In this document: positions 1-6,213 of the stretch, one piece after another
Layout of the letters: each line of letters starts with the position of its first letter
Numbering within the stretch: position 1 is the first letter of the stretch
DNA from: an uncultured Rikenellaceae bacterium
GTDB taxonomy: Bacteria > Bacteroidota > Bacteroidia > Bacteroidales > Rikenellaceae
Assembly (NCBI GenBank): GCA_947176715.1
Contig: CAMWRR010000023.1
Location: 1-12,209 of the forward strand
Length of the DNA stretch: 12,209 bases
Direction: 5' to 3'
Translations under genes and position numbers: made by a program
The notes under the pieces: model-generated
What the model saw: the letters and a program-made list of their open reading frames with translations, nothing else
The model's database searches: none
What the model was told of the DNA's origin: nothing

Positions 1-1385
1 CCATGGTACCGATGACGGTATCGTTCTTCATGAAGAGTTCGGGCAGCAAGGGTCGCGGTCGCTTCATGGCCTCGTTCTACGGTCTCTCTATCATAGCGTT
101 ATATACCCTCCCCATCGCCATCATCATAATGGTGACCTACATAGCGGGCGGCGACGCCGTGACGGCCGACATATTCAACTGGCTGTCCACCCACTGGATA
201 CCCAACATCATATTCTTCTTCACCTTCATGATATTCGCCGCGTCGTTCCTCGGCGCGTTCGAGATAGTGTTGCCCAGCTCGCTCGTCAATAAGAGCGATG
301 CCAAGGCCGACAAGGGCGGTCTGGTAGGCGTATTCTTCATGGCCCTCACCCTCGTGCTCGTGTCGTTCTCTTGCACCGGTCCCATCGTGGGTTCCATCCT
401 CGTGCAGTCTACGCAGGGTGCCATCTGGGAGCCTATCGTAACGATGCTCGTCTTCTCGGCGGCATTCGCGCTCCCCTTCACACTCTTCGCGTTCTTCCCC
501 TCGTTGCTCAAGAACCTGCCCAAGTCGGGCGGATGGCTCAACTCGGTGAAGGTGGTGCTCGGCTTCATAGAGCTGGCGCTCGGTCTTAAATTCCTCTCGG
601 TAGCCGACCAGACCTACCACTGGGGTATTCTCGACCGCGAGGTATATATCGCCCTTTGGATAGTGATATTCTCGATGCTCGGCTTCTATTTGCTCGGCAA
701 GCTCCGTTTCTCTCACGACAGCGAGGAGCCCTACATAAAGGTCAAGAAGCTGATACTAGCCATCATAACGTTCGCGTTCGTCGTATATCTCATCCCCGGC
801 ATGTTCGGTGCGCCCCTCAAAGCGCTCTCGGGCTATCTGCCCCCCATGCACACCCACGACTTCAACCTCATGGAGGCGCGCGGCGGTGCGGGTGCAGTCA
901 CCGGCGACAGCGAGGCGCGCGGCAAGAAGTACAGCGACTTCCTCCACATGCCCCACGGTCTCAACGGCTTCTTCGACTACGAGGAGGGCATGGCATACGC
1001 CCGTAAGGCGGGCAAGCCCGTGTTGCTCGATTTCTCGGGTCACGGTTGCGTCAACTGCCGAGAGATGGAGGCCAACGTGTGGTCCGACAAGGAGGTGCTT
1101 CGCATACTGGGCGACGAGTATGTCATAATATCGCTCTACGTAGACGACAAGAAAGAGCTTCCCGAGAGCGAATGGGTAACACTCCCCAACGGCAAGGTAC
1201 TCAAGACCCTCGGCAAGATAAACGCCAACTTCCAGACCACTCGCTTCGGAGTCAACGGCCAGCCCTACTACATACTGCTCGATAACGACGGCAAAGAGCT
1301 GAGCCAGCCCCGCGGCTACAACCTCAACGTGCAGGAGTACATCGACTTCCTCAACGAGGGCGTGGCTAAGTACAAGGGTCGATAG
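1..1385 (+). CDS. dsbD: Thiol:disulfide interchange protein DsbD-like, 3' part (5' end outside window)
   Basis: Inner-membrane electron carrier that moves reducing power from cytoplasmic thioredoxin to the periplasm. The visible 460 residues (numbered from the ATG at base 3) start inside the first membrane helix: MVPMTVSFF normally follows a CxxPCVFP-type motif that lies upstream, so this ATG is internal and the gene is cut by the window edge. About seven hydrophobic segments follow (roughly 23-48, 68-95, 107-130, 142-165, 183-200, 214-232, 250-272). Cys124 in SFSCTGP fits the second redox cysteine of the membrane domain. A C-terminal thioredoxin domain (about 325-460) carries the active site GCVNC (Cys349, Cys352) and a likely cis-Pro at GQPYY. 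The N-terminal periplasmic domain would be outside. The gene converges on a secreted thioredoxin at 1706-2125, a plausible partner. Family assignment is confident; substrate is not. Confidence 0.88.
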   Translation, partial: MVPMTVSFFMKSSGSKGRGRFMASFYGLSIIALYTLPIAIIIMVTYIAGGDAVTADIFNWLSTHWIPNIIFFFTFMIFAASFLGAFEIVLPSSLVNKSDAKADKGGLVGVFFMALTLVLVSFSCTGPIVGSILVQSTQGAIWEPIVTMLVFSAAFALPFTLFAFFPSLLKNLPKSGGWLNSVKVVLGFIELALGLKFLSVADQTYHWGILDREVYIALWIVIFSMLGFYLLGKLRFSHDSEEPYIKVKKLILAIITFAFVVYLIPGMFGAPLKALSGYLPPMHTHDFNLMEARGGAGAVTGDSEARGKKYSDFLHMPHGLNGFFDYEEGMAYARKAGKPVLLDFSGHGCVNCREMEANVWSDKEVLRILGDEYVIISLYVDDKKELPESEWVTLPNGKVLKTLGKINANFQTTRFGVNGQPYYILLDNDGKELSQPRGYNLNVQEYIDFLNEGVAKYKGR

Positions 1386-1386
1386 T

Positions 1387-1436
1387 ACAATTAGTTAGGA
1401 GGGTCTTTTGGGGGACCCTCCTAACTAATTGTTTTG
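1387..1436 (+). terminator. Strong rho-independent terminator after dsbD
   Basis: A perfect 19-bp inverted repeat (1387-1405 with 1414-1432) encloses an 8-base TTTTGGGG loop and runs into TTTT. It begins one base after the dsbD stop codon. The arms are perfect, so it should also block read-through from the other side. Confidence 0.85.
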
Positions 1437-1454
1437 TGCCGATTGTTTTGTGCC
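1428..1454 (+). repeat. Tandem 13-mer repeat overlapping the terminator tail
   Basis: ATTGTTTTGTGCC occurs at 1428-1440 and again at 1442-1454, separated by one base. The first copy holds the end of the terminator's right arm and its T-run, so the T-run has been duplicated. It looks like a small local duplication. Confidence 0.7.
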
Positions 1455-1650
1455 TCCCGGCGGGCCCTTCCGGGGGACTTACTTTTGTCACTCGACAAAA
1501 GTAAGCAAAAACGAGGGGGCACAGCCCCTTTTGAGAGGCTCGATATTCAGTGGTGCCGCTTGCGTTCGGGTGGGCACATATAGTGAGGTTCTATGTTCGG
1601 GGAGGTCGGTGATGAGGTGTGCACGATGTGAGGCGCGAAGTGTAAAGCAC
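1455..1650. repeat. Probable dispersed intergenic repeat with a 12-bp hairpin
   Basis: No convincing gene lies between 1437 and 1705. The stretch is G-rich and contains a perfect 12-bp inverted repeat, CTTACTTTTGTC (1478-1489) with its complement at 1494-1505 and a 4-base loop ACTC. The open frame over it (STKVSKNEG and so on) resembles spurious small proteins I associate with dispersed intergenic repeats in Alistipes-like genomes; that is recollection, not a search. On the minus strand the left end reads GCCCGCCGGGAGGC, close to GCCCCGCCGGGAGGCC at about 7469-7484, so it may share sequence with the repeat there. Confidence 0.45.
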
Positions 1651-1682
1651 AAAAAAACAACCGACAAAATACTGTCGGTTGT
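1651..1682 (-). terminator. Rho-independent terminator of the minus-strand thioredoxin gene
   Basis: A 10-bp perfect stem (1657-1666 with 1673-1682, loop AAATAC). Read on the minus strand it is followed by seven T (A-run at 1651-1657, whose last base also pairs in the stem). It lies 23 bases past the stop codon of the 1706-2125 gene, a textbook placement. Confidence 0.85.
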
Positions 1683-1705
1683 CTGAAATAGAGATGTGCA
1701 AGAGT

Positions 1706-2125
1706 CTACTTGGCCTTAGGATAGGCCGCCTTTATCTTGGCGATGAACTCCTCCGCCGGAGCGCTGCCTACCACACGGGCCAGCTCCTTGCCGTTCGAGT
1801 CGATGATAAGGAAAGTAGGGTAGGCGGTTACGCCGTAGTCGCCCCTGAGCTTCGGACCCTCGCCCTTCTCCATGTCGTATTTTACGGGGACGAAGTTGTC
1901 GTTGATGAATTTGCCTACGGCATCATGAGTGAATACATTGGTGGTCATGTATTTGCACGGACCGCACCACGAGGCGTAAGCATCCATGAAGATAGGTTTG
2001 CCTTCGCTGGCGGCCGCCTTCTTGGCCGCTGCGAAATCCGCATCACGGAACGCTACGCCGCCGCTTTGCGCCATAGCCGCCGCAGATACGAAGAGGGCGA
2101 CAAGAACAAAAAGTAATTTTCTCAT
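1706..2125 (-). CDS. Secreted thioredoxin-family protein
   Basis: A 139-residue thioredoxin-fold protein acting outside the cytoplasm. Residues 1-19 form a signal peptide (MRK, a hydrophobic stretch, then AMA before Gln20, the usual Bacteroidota cleavage setting). The mature part has the active site WCGPC (Cys54, Cys57) and the conserved cis-proline in AYPTF (Pro103). No lipobox cysteine is present, so it is probably soluble in the periplasm. The size is that of a single thioredoxin domain without extra modules. It lies 75 bases behind rlmN on the same strand and may be partly co-transcribed; I found no good promoter in the gap. The convergent DsbD could be its electron donor (inference from location and family). 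The substrate is unknown. Confidence 0.88.
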   Translation of the reverse strand: MRKLLFVLVALFVSAAAMAQSGGVAFRDADFAAAKKAAASEGKPIFMDAYASWCGPCKYMTTNVFTHDAVGKFINDNFVPVKYDMEKGEGPKLRGDYGVTAYPTFLIIDSNGKELARVVGSAPAEEFIAKIKAAYPKAK

Positions 2126-2200
2126 AATCGGTTTGTTTGTATGGATATGTCAAAAAGTTGATTGATTATAAACGTGTCTTGCACGTATAAAATTATGCCG

Positions 2201-3235
2201 TCACCTCTTGAGCGCACCTTTTTTGTCGGCTGTGGAGAGCATGCCGCAGGCGGCGAATATGTCCTCTCCGCGGGAGGCTCTCACAGTGGTTATGATGCCG
2301 TGCCGTTCGAGATGCGATTTGAACCGTGCAATCGTATCCTCGGAAGATGGGGCAAGGTCGCTGTCGGGGATGCGATGGAAGCGTATGAGGTTGACACGCG
2401 CCCCCATGCCGGCGATTAGCGCGGCCAGACGGTCGGCATCCGATTTGCGGTCGTTGACACCGTCGAAGAGGGTGTACTCGAAGCTGATGCGTCTCTGGTG
2501 TCTGAAGTCGTACCCGCGCAACATACGTACCACCTCCTCTATGGGGTAGCGACGCTCCACGGGCATCAGACGTCCGCGCACCGCCGGGTCGGGGGAGTGC
2601 AGGCTGACGGCAAGGTGTACCGACGTGCGCTCCATGAACGCGGGTATGGCCCTCATTACCCCTATGGTAGACAGGGTGATGCGTGTAGGGCTCCATGCCA
2701 TGCCCCACGGCGAGGTTATCGCCTCTATGGCCTTTATTACCTCGTCGGCATTGTCGAGGGGTTCGCCCATGCCCATGAACACTATGTTTGTAAGGCGTGC
2801 GCTCTCCTCTATGGAGAATATCTGGTTGAGTATCTCCCCGGCGGTCAGACTGCGGGTGAAGCCGCCGCGTCCGGTCATGCAGAACCGACACCCCATGCGG
2901 CACCCCTCCTGCGACGATACGCACAACGTGGCTCTGTCGCCGTCGGGTATGTATGCCGACTCCACCGCCCCTCCGGTAAGAGTCGGGAACAGATATTTGC
3001 GGGTGCCGTCGACCGAGGTCTGCACGCGGGAGAAGCTCATGCGTCCCGTTCGGTAGCTCTCCGATAGCGTCTCGCGCATACGTTTGCTCAGCGACGTCAT
3101 CCCGTCGATGGATGCCGCACGATGCACATAGAGCCATTCGGCGAGTTGACGCGCCGTGAAAGGCTTGCCACCGGCCTCCGCCATTACGGCCGAAAGCTCG
3201 TCGGGACCGAGCCCGAGCAAAATCTTCTTCTCCAT
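2201..3235 (-). CDS. rlmN: 23S rRNA (adenine2503-C2)-methyltransferase RlmN
   Basis: Radical-SAM enzyme that methylates C2 of A2503 in 23S rRNA, and in many bacteria A37 of some tRNAs, in the cytoplasm. The 344-residue length is normal for the family. The iron-sulfur motif CxxxCxxC is Cys112, Cys116, Cys119 (GCRMGCRFC), followed by MTGRGGF. The methyl-carrying cysteine near the C-terminus is Cys330 in AACGML. GMGEP, the SAM-binding turn after the cluster motif, is also present. The start MEKKILLG matches Bacteroidales RlmN proteins as I know them. The promoter's -7 box ends only four bases before this ATG, so the transcript is probably leaderless or nearly so. Divergent from the TonB-family gene; a secreted thioredoxin gene follows on the same strand. 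Confidence 0.96.
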   Translation of the reverse strand: MEKKILLGLGPDELSAVMAEAGGKPFTARQLAEWLYVHRAASIDGMTSLSKRMRETLSESYRTGRMSFSRVQTSVDGTRKYLFPTLTGGAVESAYIPDGDRATLCVSSQEGCRMGCRFCMTGRGGFTRSLTAGEILNQIFSIEESARLTNIVFMGMGEPLDNADEVIKAIEAITSPWGMAWSPTRITLSTIGVMRAIPAFMERTSVHLAVSLHSPDPAVRGRLMPVERRYPIEEVVRMLRGYDFRHQRRISFEYTLFDGVNDRKSDADRLAALIAGMGARVNLIRFHRIPDSDLAPSSEDTIARFKSHLERHGIITTVRASRGEDIFAACGMLSTADKKGALKR

Positions 3236-3239
3236 GACA

Positions 3240-3270
3240 CAAATGTAGTCTTTTGCGGCGTTATCTCAAA
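3240..3270 (-). promoter_or_regulatory. Consensus Bacteroidota promoter of rlmN
   Basis: Read on the minus strand: TTTG (3270-3267), exactly 19 bases, then TACATTTG (3247-3240). This is a full match to the Bacteroidota sigma-factor consensus TTTG-N19-TAnnTTTG. The expected transcription start falls at or within the rlmN ATG (3235-3233). Confidence 0.85.
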
Positions 3271-3363
3271 ACGCTACACCGGATAAATCGGTTATAGTTT
3301 AATCGGAAAACGACGCTAATTATGCCGAAGATTAATAAATTTCTCAAAATTTGTTAGACACTC

Positions 3364-3394
3364 TTTTTTCTTTCAAATATTTTTTTCACATTTG
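3364..3394 (+). promoter_or_regulatory. Probable promoter of the TonB-family gene
   Basis: TTTT (3364-3367), 19 bases, then CACATTTG (3387-3394). Spacing is exact, with one mismatch in the upstream box and one in the TAnnTTTG box. It sits in an AT-rich stretch and points at the gene at 3588. A start near 3400 would give a leader of about 190 bases. Confidence 0.55.
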
Positions 3395-3587
3395 TAGAAT
3401 AATAGACGGGCGCATAACCGGTATAAAGCGGCAGGTTATAGTGTCTTGCAGGGTGATTTACTGAACGTTGTGTCGATATGTCGCCCTATATAAAGAGATA
3501 TATGTCCGTCGGTATGGGGAATAATACGGCTTCTCAGGAGGCATACCCGAAGTGCAATAATTGAAAAAACGTTAAAAGATACTAACA
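3395..3587 (+). other. Long 5' leader of the TonB-family gene
   Basis: No gene is seen between rlmN and 3588. The presumed leader holds modest inverted repeats (ATAACC...GGTTAT around 3415-3440; TATAT...ATATA around 3487-3503). I recognise no known riboswitch. The last bases before the ATG are A-rich, usual for Bacteroidota translation starts. Confidence 0.3.
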
Positions 3588-4286
3588 ATGGAAGTAAAAA
3601 AATCACCAAAAGCAGATCTTCAGAATAAAAGAAGTCTTTTTCTGCTTACAGGTCTGATTATCGCGCTTATCGCTGTTTACGGCATGTTCAACTGGAGTCA
3701 GAAAGAGGTGGGCGTAACCATTCTCGAACAGGAGACTGTCATAGTGGAGCAGGAGGTTGTGGAACAGACCCGCCACGAAGAGCCGCCCAAAGTGGAGGCC
3801 CCCAAGGTGACGGCTCCCGTCGTTTCCGACATCCTCGAGATAACCGATAGCAAGATCAAGGCCAACGAGGAGTTCAATTTCGACTCCGAGTTCTCAGAGG
3901 ATGCCCCCATCGTTATCAAGCCGGTGGGCGGTGAAGAGGAGGAGCTCGTAAAAGAGGAGGTGCCCGTGCTCCGTGCCGAGACCATGCCCTCGTTCAACGG
4001 CAAGAAAGATGCCGCCGCTACGGCTGAGTTCCGTACGTGGGTGCTCAAGAACATACAGTATCCCCCCTTGGCCGAGGAGAACAACATCACCGGTCGCGTG
4101 ATTATACGATTCGTCATCGAACACAACGGTAACGTCAGCAACGTAGAGGCGCTCTCAAGCCCCGACAAGCTCCTTACCGACGAGGCTATACGCGTCGTTT
4201 CAAAATCACCCAAGTGGACCCCCGGTGAACAACGTGGCAAGAAGGTGCGTGTGGCGGTTATCATCCCCATCGACTTCCAGTTGTAA
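3588..4286 (+). CDS. TonB-family energy transducer
   Basis: A 232-residue TonB-type protein that couples the inner-membrane proton motive force, normally via ExbB/ExbD, to outer-membrane TonB-dependent transporters. The order is typical: a short basic cytoplasmic tail (MEVKKSPKADLQNKR), one membrane helix (about 17-34), a Pro/Glu/Val-rich periplasmic linker (about 45-125), then a C-terminal TonB domain (about 130-232) with YPPLAEENNITGRV and the end VAVIIPIDFQL. The start MEVKKSPKADL is the form common in Bacteroidales TonB proteins. No exbB, exbD or receptor gene lies nearby, so its partners are elsewhere. It has its own promoter candidate and terminator and is probably a single-gene unit. 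Which transporters it serves cannot be read from the sequence. Confidence 0.92.
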   Translation: MEVKKSPKADLQNKRSLFLLTGLIIALIAVYGMFNWSQKEVGVTILEQETVIVEQEVVEQTRHEEPPKVEAPKVTAPVVSDILEITDSKIKANEEFNFDSEFSEDAPIVIKPVGGEEEELVKEEVPVLRAETMPSFNGKKDAAATAEFRTWVLKNIQYPPLAEENNITGRVIIRFVIEHNGNVSNVEALSSPDKLLTDEAIRVVSKSPKWTPGEQRGKKVRVAVIIPIDFQL

Positions 4287-4309
4287 CCAACTTAAAGAAA
4301 AATATACCG

Positions 4310-4345
4310 ACCGCTTTCCGTGTTTCTCGGGAGGCGGTTTTGTTT
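4310..4345 (+). terminator. Rho-independent terminator after the TonB-family gene
   Basis: An 11-bp stem with two G-T pairs (4310-4320 with 4328-4338, loop TGTTTCT) is followed by TTTGTTT. It starts 23 bases after the stop codon. Confidence 0.8.
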
Positions 4346-4398
4346 AAAATATAGTGTACTTGCCCTCAATGTCACACCTGTTACACAGTAATTTGCTC

Positions 4399-5436
4399 AT
4401 GCGGATCATCAAGTTTTTACCTTTATTAGGCCTCGGAATGGCCCTGACGGCTACGTCGTGCTCGCATAACGCGACTACGAGAGGCTTGGAGATGAGGCGC
4501 ATAGACTCCATCTCGTGGAACATATCGGCAGTAAGCGACGTTTTGCCCATGCCTTTCGGCATTACGGTAAACGACTCGGTGATGTCGGTCCTCGGTCTTT
4601 TCGACGATTGTTGGCTACATAACTTCGACTTGGCGACAGGCGAACACTGCGGCGATTATGTCTATATAGGGCAGGGTCCCGGCGAGATAGTGAACACTAT
4701 CGGTATGAGTAGTGTCTCCGACAGTGCCGTCTCTATCTTCGATGCGAATACCGGCAAACTGCACGTCTACGACACTGAAAGTTACTCCGAGACGGCGTGC
4801 TATTCGTTCTTAGACAGCGGACAGGTGACATGGCAGGCATGGGGTCTGCCCCGGAAACGTGGGCTCGTGTTGCGGCCGTCTGCTTCGGCTTCGGAAAATG
4901 GATTGGCACTCAGGAGCTTCGCCATAGTTGACCTTACGACCATGGAGGAGTTGGGCGTTTTCGACGGAGTGCAGGACGATTTCACCGACGAACCGACCAT
5001 TTTGAGCATGCAATCCGAGTTATCCATATCCCCGGACGGCAAACATTTCGTCTCTGCCACTGTAATAGGCGGAGCGTTGGAACTTTTCAACATCGAAAAC
5101 GATAAGATAACCCCTGCATACTCCGAGCTGCTATTCCCATTGAAGTTCACCGATAAGAACGGATTGAGGCAACCCGATCCGGACCCCACATACGGATTCG
5201 CGGGCGTGTGCGCCACCGACAGTCTCGTATATGCGGTCGTCATCGGCAGCAAAGACCCGAACGACGCCGACAAGATAGCGATATGGGGATGGGACGGCGA
5301 GTGCAAAGGCTTCGTCAAGACCGACAGACCCATCCTGAAACTTGCCGTAAGCAAAGACCTCTCGACCGCATACGCCATAGTCTACGGCGAAGATATCGGC
5401 CTCGCCATAGCGACTATGACGCTGCCCCGCCTCTAA
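4399..5436 (+). CDS. 6-bladed beta-propeller (BF3164-like) lipoprotein, without a peptide partner
   Basis: A 345-residue predicted lipoprotein. I start at 4399 (MRIIKFLPLLGLGMALTATS before Cys21) because it gives a clean lipoprotein signal. The ATG at 4354 would add 15 unlikely residues close to the preceding terminator. The rest resembles the Bacteroidota TolB-like 6-bladed propeller family: repeated four-strand patterns and the hallmark IGQGPGE segment, like IGRGSGE in the protein at 6214-7314. The two are paralogues and also share sequence downstream of their ends. Unlike its paralogue it has no small NVEAL-type gene in front, and I found no convincing promoter or terminator for it. Role unknown; the family is thought to sit at the cell envelope. 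It could be an old, partly decoupled copy of the pair at 5941-7314. Confidence 0.75.
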   Translation: MRIIKFLPLLGLGMALTATSCSHNATTRGLEMRRIDSISWNISAVSDVLPMPFGITVNDSVMSVLGLFDDCWLHNFDLATGEHCGDYVYIGQGPGEIVNTIGMSSVSDSAVSIFDANTGKLHVYDTESYSETACYSFLDSGQVTWQAWGLPRKRGLVLRPSASASENGLALRSFAIVDLTTMEELGVFDGVQDDFTDEPTILSMQSELSISPDGKHFVSATVIGGALELFNIENDKITPAYSELLFPLKFTDKNGLRQPDPDPTYGFAGVCATDSLVYAVVIGSKDPNDADKIAIWGWDGECKGFVKTDRPILKLAVSKDLSTAYAIVYGEDIGLAIATMTLPRL

Positions 5437-5556
5437 GACGTCTAAGGGAAGCTGACGACATCGTAAAATACAATAATATGAGCCGACCTCCGCAACGAGA
5501 AGTTGTCCCGAATGCAGTGACGGTTGCATGATGCGAACAATAGGAATCACATCGAA
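5437..5556. other. 3' flank sharing sequence with the flank of the 6214-7314 gene
   Basis: GAAGCTGACGACATCG (5448-5463) matches 7307-7322 at 15 of 16 bases. After a 17-18 base gap both copies go on with ATG, optionally A, then GCCGAC and CCG. At 7333-7372 this leads into a perfect terminator hairpin; here the second arm is missing, so the terminator seems to have decayed. No gene is visible. Confidence 0.5.
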
Positions 5557-5745
5557 AGGCTCATTATCCTCGTTCTCTCGGACAATGAGCCTCTCCGCTT
5601 GGCGAGCTTTCGAGCGAGTGCGAGAAATGCAGACACTTCCGCTTGACGGCCCAGTAGCACAACGCAGGGGCCGAGCGGGCCTGAACACACTCCCTCCACG
5701 AAATGCCCACCGTAAGGCGAACGCAAAGCCAAAGTAAAGCTCACA
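5557..5745. repeat. Intergenic repeat, copy A, with a 13-bp hairpin at one end
   Basis: Starts with an inverted repeat (5557-5569 with 5580-5592, one mismatch, 10-base loop). The minus-strand conceptual translation includes LRSPYGGHFVEG and SGPLGP, echoed as MRSLYGIYFVEG and AGLRGP at 7450-7518. CCTCCAC and CCGTAA followed by GCG are shared at the DNA level; over about 42 aligned bases I count roughly 30 matches. The conserved frame looks like a by-product of a dispersed repeat, not a gene: it has no start context and no partner. Confidence 0.5.
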
Positions 5746-5768
5746 TCTTAGATATGCCAAGAATAAAC

Positions 5769-5799
5769 TTTGTATTTTACGGTTTTTATTTTATATTTG
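5769..5799 (+). promoter_or_regulatory. Consensus Bacteroidota promoter of the peptide/lipoprotein operon
   Basis: TTTG (5769-5772), exactly 19 bases, TATATTTG (5792-5799): a full match to TTTG-N19-TAnnTTTG. The predicted start near 5804-5806 gives a leader of about 135 bases before the peptide gene. Confidence 0.85.
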
Positions 5800-5940
5800 T
5801 ACATGAATTATCCATATAGAATTGAAAAAGGATGAATTTCGACCGCACTCCATTTCGCGTCTCGATTATAATTATTACAACCTTTACAATTCACATCGAT
5901 GGATAGACCTGTAATTTATCAACCATTTAATTCTTTAATC
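5800..5940 (+). other. AT-rich 5' leader of the peptide/lipoprotein operon, with a 10-codon ORF
   Basis: The leader has a tiny ORF, MNYPYRIEKG (5803-5835), whose ATG lies almost on the predicted transcription start. It also has a weak imperfect complementarity (AATTGAAAAAGG near 5821, CCTTTACAATT near 5880). No known regulatory RNA is recognised; any function is speculative. Confidence 0.3.
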
Positions 5941-6213
5941 ATGAAAAAGAAATTGTTTTTAGTTGCTACATTAATTGTACTCGTTGGAGCGACAAGTGTA
6001 ACATACGCTTTCAGCAAACGGCAGGACAAAAATTTAAGCGACCTCCAGCTCACTGCAATTGAATCTTTATCGACAGACGATATTGGTGACGATGGAACGA
6101 CTTGCTACAATTCGATTCATAGCAAAGACGGAAGTTGGGTACGATATTGCCCTACGTGTACAGTACTTCCGGGAACCGACAGGTGGTATAGCATCGCATC
6201 TACATGTAAATAA
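5941..6213 (+). CDS. NVEAL-like small exported peptide
   Basis: A 90-residue protein from the ATG at 5941. An in-frame ATG at 5899 would put 14 residues in front of a perfect signal peptide, so I reject it. Residues 1-23 are a signal sequence (MKKK, hydrophobic core, VTYA). Next comes LSDLQLTAIESLS (32-44), which I read as a variant of the NVEAL motif (typically LSDLxLANVEALA) of a Bacteroidota family of small proteins of unknown function. The tail has four cysteines (55, 70, 73, 89; spacing C-x14-C-x2-C-x15-C), suggesting two disulfides or a metal site. It has its own consensus promoter, and its TAA is followed directly by the ATG of the propeller lipoprotein. NVEAL genes are commonly found with such propeller genes. 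Base composition is clearly AT-richer than in dnaX or rlmN. Confidence 0.75.
   Translation: MKKKLFLVATLIVLVGATSVTYAFSKRQDKNLSDLQLTAIESLSTDDIGDDGTTCYNSIHSKDGSWVRYCPTCTVLPGTDRWYSIASTCK

Noticed and set aside
1429..1686. 85-codon open frame with STKVSKNEG
   Set aside because: It begins inside the terminator's right arm and runs over a hairpin-bearing repeat; composition and content do not look like a protein. Treated as a by-product of an intergenic repeat.
2172..2186. Small hairpin (ACGTG, 5-base loop, CACGT) between rlmN and the thioredoxin gene
   Set aside because: Only 5 bp with AT-rich flanks; too weak to call as a terminator or operator without other evidence.
4354..4398. Upstream in-frame ATG for the first propeller lipoprotein
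   Set aside because: It would put a non-signal-like 15-residue extension before MRIIKFLPLLGLG and spoil the lipoprotein signal.
5547..5744. Minus-strand open frame (LRSPYGGHFVEG and so on)
   Set aside because: Partly echoed at 7450-7518, but the similarity fits a DNA repeat; no signal, domain or start context supports a gene.
5899..5940. Upstream in-frame ATG for the NVEAL-like gene
   Set aside because: It would place 14 residues before a complete signal peptide (MKKKLFLVATL); the ATG at 5941 is the better start.
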